Source: UBA1275 sp002323515 (lineage in GTDB: Bacteria > Bacteroidota > Rhodothermia > Balneolales > Balneolaceae). Taken from it: a stretch of DNA of 64,000 bases. The number at the start of each line of letters is the position of its first letter. Position 1 is the stretch's first letter. This document shows positions 53,392-62,053 of the stretch, one piece after another. Where the stretch lies: positions 1 through 64,000 of the forward strand of contig CAXGAH010000015.1 in assembly GCA_964007875.1 (NCBI GenBank). The letters run 5' to 3'. The position numbers were made by a program, and so were the translations under genes. Under the pieces are notes generated by a model. It was given only the letters and a program-made list of their open reading frames with translations, had not been told where the DNA came from and made no database searches.

Positions 53392-54801
53392 ATGAAAAAC
53401 AGTTACAAAGAACTTATTGAGCAGACATACTACTTTCCTCAAGAAGGTTTTGATCTCCACGATGGAATACTTCATTTTAATGGAATTGATCTTAAGAAAA
53501 TCATTGATACCTATGGAACTCCCTTTCGAATTAATTATTTGCCAAAAATTAGGGAACAAATCCAAAAAGCTCGAAGCTTATTCAATAAGGCTATTGAGAA
53601 GCATTCCTATATAGGTTCGTATGAATTTTGTTACTGTACCAAGTGCTGTCACTTTAGTCATGTGGTTAAAACAGCGCTTAAGGAAAAGGTTTCATTGGAA
53701 ACCTCTTCTTCATTTGACATAGACCTGATCTTAAAACTATACGAACAAGATGCTTTAACGAAAGAAACCACGATAGTTCATAATGGTATTAAGACCGAGG
53801 AGTACATTGAAAAAATTCGATTTTTACAAAACCAAGGCTTTGAACATACCATCACCATATTGGATAGTGTACATGAACTAGATCGTATTACTATGCATAA
53901 GCTAGACAGGCCAATAAAAATCGGCCTTCGGATAACCATTGATGAAGAGCCTCAAGCAGCTTATTACACATCTAGATTAGGTATTAATAAACGAGAGTTA
54001 TTGGAACTAGTAAAGGAAAATATACAGCCAAACCCCTTACTTGAGCTTCATATGATCCATTTCTTTGTAGATTCAGGGATCAATGATAATTTATATTACT
54101 GGGGTGAGTTCAAAAAAGCCCTGCAATTATACACCCAGATTAAGCAATTGGCCCCATCCCTCCATGCCTTAAATATTGGTGGTGGCTTTCCGATTAAAAA
54201 TAGCTTGGGATTCGAATATGATTACGAATACATTGTGGATGAAATCGTACGGAACATCAAAGAAACATGTGTAGAAGCAAAGGTATCAGTACCAGATATT
54301 TACACTGAATTCGGAAAATATACCGTTGGTGAAAGCGGAGCAGTTATCTTTAAAGTTATCGAACAAAAACAACAAAACGATACTGAATTATGGTACATCA
54401 TTGATAATAGCTTAATGAATACCATACCTGATGCTTGGTCTATCAACGAAAAATTTATTCTTCTCCCTATTAACAAGTGGGACCATAGTTATAAACGTAT
54501 TCATATTGGTGGTATAAGCTGTGACCATTCCGATTACTATAACTCTGAGCAGTTAAATCAACAAATACTTTTGCCTGTGCATGAAGTTAAAAAAATTGAA
54601 GATCCTCTGTACATTGGATTTTTTCACACGGGCGCGTATCAGGAAGCAATTTCGGGTTATGGGGGCATAAAACACTGCCTAATCCCCTCACCACGACAAA
54701 TTGTAGTAGACAAAGATGAACATGGTAATCTTATAGATTATCTTTACCGAGACGAACAATCGGTCAGTAATATGCTATCCATACTTGGCTATGATGAATA
54801 A
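53392..54801 (+). CDS. speA: Arginine decarboxylase (PLP fold III)
   Basis: A pyridoxal-phosphate decarboxylase of the alanine-racemase fold (469 residues). Lys84, in YCYCTKCCHFS-like context (EFCYCTKCCHF), binds PLP. LNIGGGFPIK is the PLP-phosphate glycine loop, and GISCDHSDYY near 370-380 holds the active-site Cys-Asp pair from the partner subunit. The pattern is that of the Bacteroidota-type biosynthetic arginine decarboxylases, which form agmatine for polyamine synthesis. It could be a related diamino acid decarboxylase, but the opening YYFPQEGFDL and length favour SpeA. A deoxyhypusine-synthase-like gene follows 170 nt later. Confidence 0.85.
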   Translation: MKNSYKELIEQTYYFPQEGFDLHDGILHFNGIDLKKIIDTYGTPFRINYLPKIREQIQKARSLFNKAIEKHSYIGSYEFCYCTKCCHFSHVVKTALKEKVSLETSSSFDIDLILKLYEQDALTKETTIVHNGIKTEEYIEKIRFLQNQGFEHTITILDSVHELDRITMHKLDRPIKIGLRITIDEEPQAAYYTSRLGINKRELLELVKENIQPNPLLELHMIHFFVDSGINDNLYYWGEFKKALQLYTQIKQLAPSLHALNIGGGFPIKNSLGFEYDYEYIVDEIVRNIKETCVEAKVSVPDIYTEFGKYTVGESGAVIFKVIEQKQQNDTELWYIIDNSLMNTIPDAWSINEKFILLPINKWDHSYKRIHIGGISCDHSDYYNSEQLNQQILLPVHEVKKIEDPLYIGFFHTGAYQEAISGYGGIKHCLIPSPRQIVVDKDEHGNLIDYLYRDEQSVSNMLSILGYDE

Positions 54802-54971
54802 TGTTATTTTCTACTGGTGCACTATTTTTAATCCTCTAATTTGGACAGTAATATTTGTATTCCATCTATTTATAAGAAAATGTCAATGACGATTAATATG
54901 GTTTGAATAATCGAAATAACCCTTCTCTATCTCAATTAACTATCTTTAATACAATTTAACTTTAAAAGGTA

Positions 54972-55940
54972 ATGTCAAAAGGACCAATTTCTACTTTTTT
55001 ACAAACGAATTTTAAGCACTTTAATGCTGCCGCATTAATTGAAGCTGCCCAAGCCTATGAGCTAAAATTACTTGAAGGACATTCTATGTTGGTAAGTTTG
55101 GCCGGAGCAATGAGTACTGCAGAATTAGGGATAAGTTTGGCAGAAATGATTCGGGCAGATAAAGTTCATGCTATTTCATGTACAGGGGCTAACTTAGAAG
55201 AAGATGTTTTTAATTTAGTAGCTCACGATCATTATAAGCGCATTCCTAATTATCGGGACTTAAGTCCTTTTGACGAACAAGAGCTACTCAATAAACATTA
55301 TAACCGAGTCACAGATACCTGCATACCTGAGATGGAAGCAATGCGAGTAATTGAGGAGCATTTAGTCCGGCGATGGGTCAATGCCGCTAGTAATGGAACT
55401 CGAAAGTTTCCCCACGAATATTTTTATGACCTACTGTTGTCAGGTGATATTTCATCATCCTATCAAATTAACCCGAAACAGTCTTGGCTACTAGCTGCCG
55501 CAGAAAAAAATTTACCCATCGTTGTTCCCGGTTGGGAAGACTCTACCTGTGGGAATTTCTTTGCCTCTCATTGTATCGAGGGCAGAACCAATCCACAGGT
55601 TGTAAAATCCGGAATAGAGTATATGATTGAACTGGCAGCATGGTATCAGAAAGTATCTGTAAAGGGTGTTGGATTCTTCCAAATTGGTGGTGGAATCGCT
55701 GGTGACTTCCCCATTTGTGTGGTACCTATGATTGAACAGGATTTGTGTATCTCAGTGCCTTTATGGTCATATTTTTGCCAAATTAGTGATTCAACCACTA
55801 GTTATGGGTCCTATTCAGGGGCTATTCCTAACGAAAAGATAACGTGGGGGAAATTAGGTGTGGATACCCCAAAATTTGTTATAGAATCTGATGCAACCAT
55901 TGTTGCTCCACTAATTTTTGCGTATCTACTAAACAAATAA
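54972..55940 (+). CDS. Deoxyhypusine-synthase-like protein
   Basis: A 322-residue member of the deoxyhypusine synthase (DHS) family, which in eukaryotes and archaea transfers aminobutyl from spermidine to eIF5A. Bacteria have no eIF5A, so bacterial relatives must act on small polyamines or another acceptor; some are homospermidine-synthase-like. NAD-site segments such as MLVSLAGAMSTAELG and ISCTGANLEEDVFNLVAHDHY are present, and the catalytic lysine is retained: Lys294 in ITWGKLGVD. It lies beside an arginine decarboxylase, so polyamine synthesis is the likely setting. The actual substrates are not known. Confidence 0.88.
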   Translation: MSKGPISTFLQTNFKHFNAAALIEAAQAYELKLLEGHSMLVSLAGAMSTAELGISLAEMIRADKVHAISCTGANLEEDVFNLVAHDHYKRIPNYRDLSPFDEQELLNKHYNRVTDTCIPEMEAMRVIEEHLVRRWVNAASNGTRKFPHEYFYDLLLSGDISSSYQINPKQSWLLAAAEKNLPIVVPGWEDSTCGNFFASHCIEGRTNPQVVKSGIEYMIELAAWYQKVSVKGVGFFQIGGGIAGDFPICVVPMIEQDLCISVPLWSYFCQISDSTTSYGSYSGAIPNEKITWGKLGVDTPKFVIESDATIVAPLIFAYLLNK

Positions 55941-55954
55941 ATTTTTCGGAATTA

Positions 55955-57970
55955 ATGTCTTCACCCCTAATCACTTTAAAAAAAAATGATACTCATGTTC
56001 CAAAGGTAGATAGCGCCTTGGACCTGTATGATTCTCTACTGCTTCCTCGGCTCATTGAGGAGAAGATGCTTAAGCTTTTACGGCAAAATAAAATAAGTAA
56101 GTGGTTCTCGGGTATTGGACAAGAAGCCATTTCTGTTGGGGTGACTAAGGCCTGTTATACTGAAGATTTTCTACTCCCAATGCACAGAAATTTAGGCGTA
56201 TTCACAAGTAGAAATATACCTCTCTACCCCCTATTTTGTCAACTTTTTGGCAAGGCTGATGGCTTTAGCTCGGGTCGTGAACGTTCATTTCATTTTGGTA
56301 GCTTAGAGCACAGGATAGTTGGTATGATATCGCATTTAGCGGCTATGATGCCTGTGGCAGACGGTTTAGCACTTGCCAATAAATTACGAGATAACCAATC
56401 TATTGCTGTATCCTTCTGCGGGGATGGAGCCACTAGTGAAGGTGATTTTCATGAAGCATTAAACCTGGCTTCTGTTTGGAATTTACCTGTAGTCTTTATC
56501 ATAGAAAACAATGGATATGGCCTATCCACTCCAACATCGCAACAATACGCATGCGAACATTTGGTAGACCGTGCCATTGGCTATGGTGTTAAAGGTATAC
56601 AAGTAGACGGAAATGATATTTTTGCTGTAATGAATGCAATGAAAGAAGCACGAGCCAGTGCTTTAAAGGGTAAACCAGTGCTCATTGAAGCACAGACATT
56701 TAGAATGCGGGGACATGAAGAAGCATCCGGAACGACGTATGTACCCAAAGATATGATGGCTGAATGGGCAACGAAAGATCCCATTGTGCGTTTTGAGCAG
56801 TATCTTCGTCAATGTTTGGACTATACCGATCAGCAATTTTCTGACCATAGCAAACGGCTTAGAGAAATGTTCAAAACTGACTTAAACAAAGCACTAGTTG
56901 CCAATGATCCCAGTTTTGATGAGGAAGTAGAACGCGCAGCTATTTTTGCCCCTCAATACAGATCTAGCTCTACTCCTGAGGCTACGGTAACAAAAAGTGT
57001 GGTAAAAAAACGGTTTGTAGATGCAATTTCTAATGCATTATCACAGAGTTTACGAGAAGACGAAAAAGTGCTTCTTATGGGGCAGGATGTAGCTGAATAT
57101 GGTGGGGTTTTTAAAATATCTGACGGGTTCCTAAGCGAATTTGGTGAACAACGAATTAGAAATACACCCATCATAGAATCAGGAATTTTAGGGACTGCTT
57201 TAGGTTTATCATTGGATGGTTTTAAGCCCATTGTTGAGATGCAATTTGCCGATTTTGTGAGTTGTGGGATGAATCAAATCATTCAAAATATTGCCAAATC
57301 GCATTACCGTTGGACACCGGGAATTAATGTGACCATTCGCTTACCTCATGGAGCAGGTGTTGGAGCAGGGCCATTTCATTCACAATCTCCAGAGTCATGG
57401 TTTATGCCTCATGCAGGCCTGAAAATTTTAGTACCATCCACTGTAGAAGATGCCCAAAATATGCTTTATAGTGCCATATTAGAACCTAACCCTGTTTTAT
57501 TTTTTGAACATAAAAGACTTTACCGTAGCCTCAGGGAGACGGTACCTGCCAAGGCAGAATGGACCGATATTCATGCCGCTAGGGTACTACGTGAAGGGAA
57601 TCACATGAGTATAATTACTTTTGGTTGGCCAGTTCATTGGGCTTTAGATATTGCTAAAGAAATGGAAGTACAAGGTATTTCTATTGAGGTCATTGATTTA
57701 AGGAGTTTAGCCCCTATCGATTGGTCCACTCTGCTGAGTTCTGTTAAGAAAACGAATCGCGTTTTGTTACTTCAAGAAGCCTCTGAAATAATGGGCCCCA
57801 TGAGTGAGATTGCTTCTTATCTTTCAGAGCACACCTTTCAGTGGTTAGATGCACCTATCAAAAGAATATCATCTATCCATACACCTATCCCATTCAATAA
57901 AAATTTAGAAGATGGCTATTTAGGACAACATCGCCTCAAAGAGCAGGTATTGGACTTGTTAAATTTCTAA
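55955..57970 (+). CDS. Fused 2-oxoacid dehydrogenase E1 alpha/beta subunits
   Basis: One 671-residue protein carries both E1 subunits of a 2-oxoacid dehydrogenase complex. Residues about 20-330 are alpha-like with the thiamine diphosphate motif GDGATSEGDFHEAL (about 153-166) and ENNGYGLSTPT. Residues about 350-671 are beta-like with MGQDVAEYGGVFKIS, NTPIIESGILGTALG and GAGVGAGPFHSQSPE. The type fits branched-chain 2-oxoacid (BCKDH-like) or pyruvate dehydrogenase; the motif-level sequence does not distinguish them. It starts 14 nt after the DHS-like gene, so it may be co-transcribed with the polyamine genes; no E2 or E3 gene is nearby. Confidence 0.92.
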   Translation: MSSPLITLKKNDTHVPKVDSALDLYDSLLLPRLIEEKMLKLLRQNKISKWFSGIGQEAISVGVTKACYTEDFLLPMHRNLGVFTSRNIPLYPLFCQLFGKADGFSSGRERSFHFGSLEHRIVGMISHLAAMMPVADGLALANKLRDNQSIAVSFCGDGATSEGDFHEALNLASVWNLPVVFIIENNGYGLSTPTSQQYACEHLVDRAIGYGVKGIQVDGNDIFAVMNAMKEARASALKGKPVLIEAQTFRMRGHEEASGTTYVPKDMMAEWATKDPIVRFEQYLRQCLDYTDQQFSDHSKRLREMFKTDLNKALVANDPSFDEEVERAAIFAPQYRSSSTPEATVTKSVVKKRFVDAISNALSQSLREDEKVLLMGQDVAEYGGVFKISDGFLSEFGEQRIRNTPIIESGILGTALGLSLDGFKPIVEMQFADFVSCGMNQIIQNIAKSHYRWTPGINVTIRLPHGAGVGAGPFHSQSPESWFMPHAGLKILVPSTVEDAQNMLYSAILEPNPVLFFEHKRLYRSLRETVPAKAEWTDIHAARVLREGNHMSIITFGWPVHWALDIAKEMEVQGISIEVIDLRSLAPIDWSTLLSSVKKTNRVLLLQEASEIMGPMSEIASYLSEHTFQWLDAPIKRISSIHTPIPFNKNLEDGYLGQHRLKEQVLDLLNF

Positions 57971-57989
57971 GCTATTCCTGAGGTTAAAT

Positions 57990-59057
57990 TTAAGCGTAGT
58001 TATGCGGATGAATGAGGCGCTTGACAAGCAGCATAAGTATTCCATTAACGTCCAACGTTGAAAATCCTTTGATTGCTCTATCAGCGTCTAACAATGCATT
58101 AAATATTCCCATCATATCTGCAGCAGTATAACGCTTTGCATCGGCGGATAATCGCTTGAAATAATATGGAGAGTTTATGTGAAGAGCTTTTTTTATCTCA
58201 TTGTCTGATTTAGAAGCCTGCTTAAGCCGAATGATCTGCCATAGTTTTAAAAAATCTGAATATAAAAAAGCCACAATACGAATAAGTTCCCCGGTATCAG
58301 ATTTGCTTTGTTGTAGGATTCTATCAGCAATAAAAAAAGCTTCTTGAATTTTTTTCTGGTTTATAGCTTCTTTGAGTTCAAACACATCGAAACCTCGATA
58401 GGATCCAACGATAGAACGAACCTTTTTTAGGTCAATTTCACCTTCACTATTGGCTGTATAGGTATAAATTTTATCTATTTCTGAAGATAAAAGTTTCAGA
58501 TCATTGCCCACTAATTGGGCCAGCAATTGGGCAACTTGTTCACTTAAGTTGGTTGAGTATTCTTGTTTAGCCCAGCCCATTACCCAGTTCGCAAGCTGAT
58601 GATCTGCTAGAGGGTCAAATAATAAATTATGTATTCCAACCTGATTTAACCCCTTACCTAATCGAGTATTTTTTGGAATTTTAGTCTCTAAATGTAATAC
58701 AAAAATAGTTTGAGGATTCGGGTGCTGCAGATAGTGCAAGAAGTCATCTTGTAAATTGGCAGGCATTCTTTTGAAAAGATCATTGCCATTTTTCACCATA
58801 ACTAATCGCCGCTCAGCCATCATAGGATAACTTTTGACTAATTGAAGGACAGCTTCTAACTGCACCTCATTTCCATAGAGAAAATCACTATTGAAATCAC
58901 GTTCATGCAATGGAATTATTTGAAGAATTCGCTGTAAAAATCGATCTATAAAGAAATGCTCACTTCCTTCAATCACATAAATTGGATGAACTTCTCCTCT
59001 GTTTAATGAAGCAATTGCTCCGCGAAAAAGCTCAAGGGATGAATTCTTTGGTGCCAT
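57990..59057 (-). CDS. holA: DNA polymerase III delta subunit
   Basis: HolA is the clamp-loader wrench subunit that opens the sliding clamp. The 355-residue protein has the conserved PIYVIEGSEHFFIDRF opening (about 23-38), and the delta-type segments DFNSDFLYG, SYPMMAERRLVMVKN, and GNDLKLLSSEIDKIYTY in the AAA+ lid. No Walker A is expected, as delta does not bind ATP. It follows asnS by 25 nt and ends 19 nt from the E1 gene, which converges on it. Confidence 0.93.
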   Translation of the reverse strand: MAPKNSSLELFRGAIASLNRGEVHPIYVIEGSEHFFIDRFLQRILQIIPLHERDFNSDFLYGNEVQLEAVLQLVKSYPMMAERRLVMVKNGNDLFKRMPANLQDDFLHYLQHPNPQTIFVLHLETKIPKNTRLGKGLNQVGIHNLLFDPLADHQLANWVMGWAKQEYSTNLSEQVAQLLAQLVGNDLKLLSSEIDKIYTYTANSEGEIDLKKVRSIVGSYRGFDVFELKEAINQKKIQEAFFIADRILQQSKSDTGELIRIVAFLYSDFLKLWQIIRLKQASKSDNEIKKALHINSPYYFKRLSADAKRYTAADMMGIFNALLDADRAIKGFSTLDVNGILMLLVKRLIHPHNYA

Positions 59058-59082
59058 GTTACGCTAAATAAGCTAAGGTTTG

Positions 59083-60588
59083 TTAGGGCGTTATCCTTCC
59101 CATCATGCGAGGGAATGCAATGGTCTCTCTAACATGACCAAGTCCGCATATCCAAGCAACTGTTCGTTCTAACCCTAAACCAAATCCGGCATGGGGAACA
59201 CTTCCAAAACGTCGTAAATCGATGTACCAATCAAATACTTCTGGGTCTAATCCCTCTTCCTCAATTCTAGCGAGAATGACGTCCAAGTTATCTTCCCGTT
59301 GACTTCCACCAACTATTTCACCATACCCTTCTGGAGCTAAAATATCCACTCCAAGAGCATAGGTATCCGTTTTGTCTCGCTTCATATAGAAAGCTTTTAT
59401 TTCAGCGGGCCAATGGGTTACCATAACAGGTACATCAAATTGCATGGTTAGAACCGTTTCATCACTTCCCCCGAAATCGGAACCCCATGTAAATTCTTGG
59501 GTTGATTTTTTCCATCTTGGAATATTGCGCAAATCTTCTTCTATCTGATCAACTCGAGTATGGTTATCAATAATGCGTTTTTCTATCTGCTTCTTTCTCC
59601 ATTTTTTTGCAGAACCATGTTCTTTTTGAATAGCATCTTGTTCCCGAATAAGTTCTTCTTTTTCTGCTTTTCGTTGTTGAATTAATTCATCTAATACTTT
59701 AGCTGTTTTGTCTGAGTTAAGTATGTCAACAGCATCATCGTACTTTATTCGTACAAAATCTTTTTCAACCAATCGTTTAAGAGAACTAGTATCACGTCCC
59801 AATAGCGCTAGTTCATGATGATATTTCTCTAGGACTTCAGATACGATAGATTTTAACATATCTTCTGCTAAATCCATATTCATCTCTAGATCATAGAAAG
59901 CCATCTCTGGTTCAATCATCCAGAATTCAGACAAATGACGACGTGTTTTGGATTTTTCGGCCCTAAATGTCGGACCGAAGGTGTAAATGAGACCGTGAGC
60001 CATCGCAAGAGCCTCACCGTAAAGTTGACCTGTTTGCGCTAAATAGGCTTTTTCATTAAAAAATTCAGTCTCAAATAAGGTAGTACTCCCTTCTGCTGCA
60101 TTGGGGGTAAAAATAGGTGTATCTGTCTGAATAAATCCTCTTGATTGGAAAAAGTTATGTATAGCAAATATGATTCCATTTCGTACCCGCATAGCAGCCC
60201 ATTGTCGCTGGCTACGCAACCATAAATGACGACGGTTCATTAAAAACTCAATGCCATGTTCTTTAGGTGTGATTGGATAATCAGCCACTAATTGAATTAC
60301 TTCAAGCCTCTTAACTTGGAGTTCTACCCCACCAATACTTCGTTCATCCGATACTACAAATCCATTTAGGCGAATGGAGGATTCTTGCTTTAAACTAACC
60401 GCTGTTTCCCAGCTATTTTCAGACACTTCTTCTTTATTAACTACACATTGGCAAATACCAGAACCGTCTCTACATTCTATGAATACTAAGCTTCCACTGC
60501 TTCTCACATTGTACACCCAGCCAGCAAGGTTGACGTCCATGGAGATATGATCTTTTAATTGATGAATATACGTCAATTGTCTTTTCAT
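59083..60588 (-). CDS. asnS: Asparaginyl-tRNA synthetase with helical insertion
   Basis: A class IIb aminoacyl-tRNA synthetase (501 residues). The N-terminal OB-fold (about 17-105) binds the anticodon. Motif 2 FRAEKSKTRRHLSEFWMIEPEM (here 208-229, shown in part: RRHLSEFWMIE) and motif 3 GFGLGLERTVAWICGL near the C-terminus are intact. TPNAAEGSTTLF and FMNRRHLW-like LMNRRHLW support Asn rather than Asp specificity. Residues 292-363 form a highly charged, probably coiled-coil insert of roughly 50 residues beyond the usual length, between the catalytic core segments YDDAVDILN and FTWGSDFGG. Confidence 0.95.
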   Translation of the reverse strand: MKRQLTYIHQLKDHISMDVNLAGWVYNVRSSGSLVFIECRDGSGICQCVVNKEEVSENSWETAVSLKQESSIRLNGFVVSDERSIGGVELQVKRLEVIQLVADYPITPKEHGIEFLMNRRHLWLRSQRQWAAMRVRNGIIFAIHNFFQSRGFIQTDTPIFTPNAAEGSTTLFETEFFNEKAYLAQTGQLYGEALAMAHGLIYTFGPTFRAEKSKTRRHLSEFWMIEPEMAFYDLEMNMDLAEDMLKSIVSEVLEKYHHELALLGRDTSSLKRLVEKDFVRIKYDDAVDILNSDKTAKVLDELIQQRKAEKEELIREQDAIQKEHGSAKKWRKKQIEKRIIDNHTRVDQIEEDLRNIPRWKKSTQEFTWGSDFGGSDETVLTMQFDVPVMVTHWPAEIKAFYMKRDKTDTYALGVDILAPEGYGEIVGGSQREDNLDVILARIEEEGLDPEVFDWYIDLRRFGSVPHAGFGLGLERTVAWICGLGHVRETIAFPRMMGRITP

Positions 60589-60604
60589 TCTTTTATCTAT
60601 GATT

Positions 60605-61837
60605 CTATTTTGGGGTTAGTTTAGCTTCTACAAATTCACTTTCACTCATAAACCCTTGAGCAAAAATCATAATATCTTCGGCAGGAACTCGATCAATATG
60701 CTCAACAAGTTCATCTAACTCTACATGACGTTTATAGTAAATCTCACTTTTAGCTAATCGCATCATCCGGTTAGATGTATTTTCTTGACTCAAAAGGAGT
60801 TTTCCTTTCAATTGAGCTTTGGCTTCTGATAATTCTTTACTTGCTATTTCCTCTTTTGCAAGAAGGTTTAGCTGTTCAACTACTAATTCATGTACATGTT
60901 CAACGTACTCCTTATCAGTACCAACATAAACCCCCCAAATTCCTGTTTCCAGAAAACTTTGGTTAAAGGTTTGTACCGAATAACAGTATCCATACTTTTC
61001 TCGAATATTTTGATGAAGACGAGAACTCATGCCGCCACCTAATAAAGTGTTTGTAAGTAATAGTACATACTTTTGCGTATCATTAAAATGTAGCCCTCTT
61101 CTGCCCCATATATAATGTGTCTGTTCAATACTTTTTGTCAGTGATAGTGAAGTAGTATCCAGAGGACTTAATACTTCAATAGGGTGCTCTAACAATTTTC
61201 TATCTTGACTTGTAAGTACCATTTCACAATACTGTAACACCGTGTCATGATCTACTTTCCCCGCAACAGCTACAATTAAATTTTCAAGGGCGTAACGATC
61301 TCTCATATACTGGAAAAGATCTGCATCTGAAAATGCAGATACAGTTTCTTCGTAACCTAAAATTGGTCTGCCAAGTGGGTGGTTTTGAAATAAATGACTG
61401 GTGAATTCTTCAAACAAATAATCATCCGGGGAATCACGGTACATTTTCATCTCTTCTATCACAACCTTTTTTTCCTTTTCAATTTCCTCTTTCGGGAAGA
61501 TTGGATTCATTACCATATCTGATAACACATCTAAGGCTGTCGTTAATTCTGTGTCGAGGCAACGAGCATAGTAACAAGTGTACTCTGTAGATGTAAAAGC
61601 ATTTAGGTATCCACCAACGGATTCCATAGACTGTGCAATTTCAAAGGCCGTTCGATTTTTGGTTCCTTTAAATAACATGTGCTCTAAAAAATGGGTTACT
61701 CCAGCCTGTTTATGCGTCTCATGACGTGCACCGGATTTAACCCATATACCTGCAGTTACACTTTTTACACTGGGAATATGTTCTGTTACGACGGTTAAAC
61801 CGTTAGTTAAAACTGTTTTGGTTATAAAATCATCCAT
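60605..61837 (-). CDS. M16 family zinc peptidase (processing-protease-like)
   Basis: A 410-residue inverzincin peptidase like the mitochondrial processing peptidase beta subunit. The inverted zinc motif HFLEH (His49, Glu52, His53) is in THFLEHMLFKGT, and the third ligand is the Glu of VVIEEMKMY, about 75 residues later. LTNTLLGGGMSSRLHQNIREKYGYCYSV is the classic C-terminal-half motif. No signal peptide is evident, which suggests a cytoplasmic protease. It lies 216 nt from pnp and 16 nt from asnS on the same strand. Confidence 0.95.
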   Translation of the reverse strand: MDDFITKTVLTNGLTVVTEHIPSVKSVTAGIWVKSGARHETHKQAGVTHFLEHMLFKGTKNRTAFEIAQSMESVGGYLNAFTSTEYTCYYARCLDTELTTALDVLSDMVMNPIFPKEEIEKEKKVVIEEMKMYRDSPDDYLFEEFTSHLFQNHPLGRPILGYEETVSAFSDADLFQYMRDRYALENLIVAVAGKVDHDTVLQYCEMVLTSQDRKLLEHPIEVLSPLDTTSLSLTKSIEQTHYIWGRRGLHFNDTQKYVLLLTNTLLGGGMSSRLHQNIREKYGYCYSVQTFNQSFLETGIWGVYVGTDKEYVEHVHELVVEQLNLLAKEEIASKELSEAKAQLKGKLLLSQENTSNRMMRLAKSEIYYKRHVELDELVEHIDRVPAEDIMIFAQGFMSESEFVEAKLTPK

Positions 61838-61998
61838 ATATATAAGGTATTAACTCTGGCGAAATTTGGATAGCACTATTTGTCAAGTCTTTTCAGGTGC
61901 TGGTTTATACTAGTAATTGTTATTCCGAAAGATACACTAATCACTTAGAATGAACCTGACTTTATACAGTCAATTCTAGACAATTAGCTTTATTAACC

Positions 61999-62029
61999 AA
62001 AAAAGGCACTCCCTACTGGAGTGCCTTTT
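61999..62029 (-). terminator. Rho-independent terminator after pnp
   Basis: A perfect 12-base stem (62001-62012 with 62018-62029) around a five-base loop, with six T residues after the stem on the minus strand (61999-62004). It lies 25 nt after the pnp stop. The reverse direction has only a short run of T, so it mainly acts on pnp. The rest of the 216-nt gap before the M16 gene must then hold that gene's promoter, but none is clear. Confidence 0.88.
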
Positions 62030-62053
62030 AAAGAATATGCGTTACTGATATGA

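Noticed and set aside
55955..57970. Frameshift or fusion artefact in the E1 alpha/beta gene
   Set aside because: The frame is continuous and fused E1 alpha/beta proteins of this length are known in Bacteroidota.
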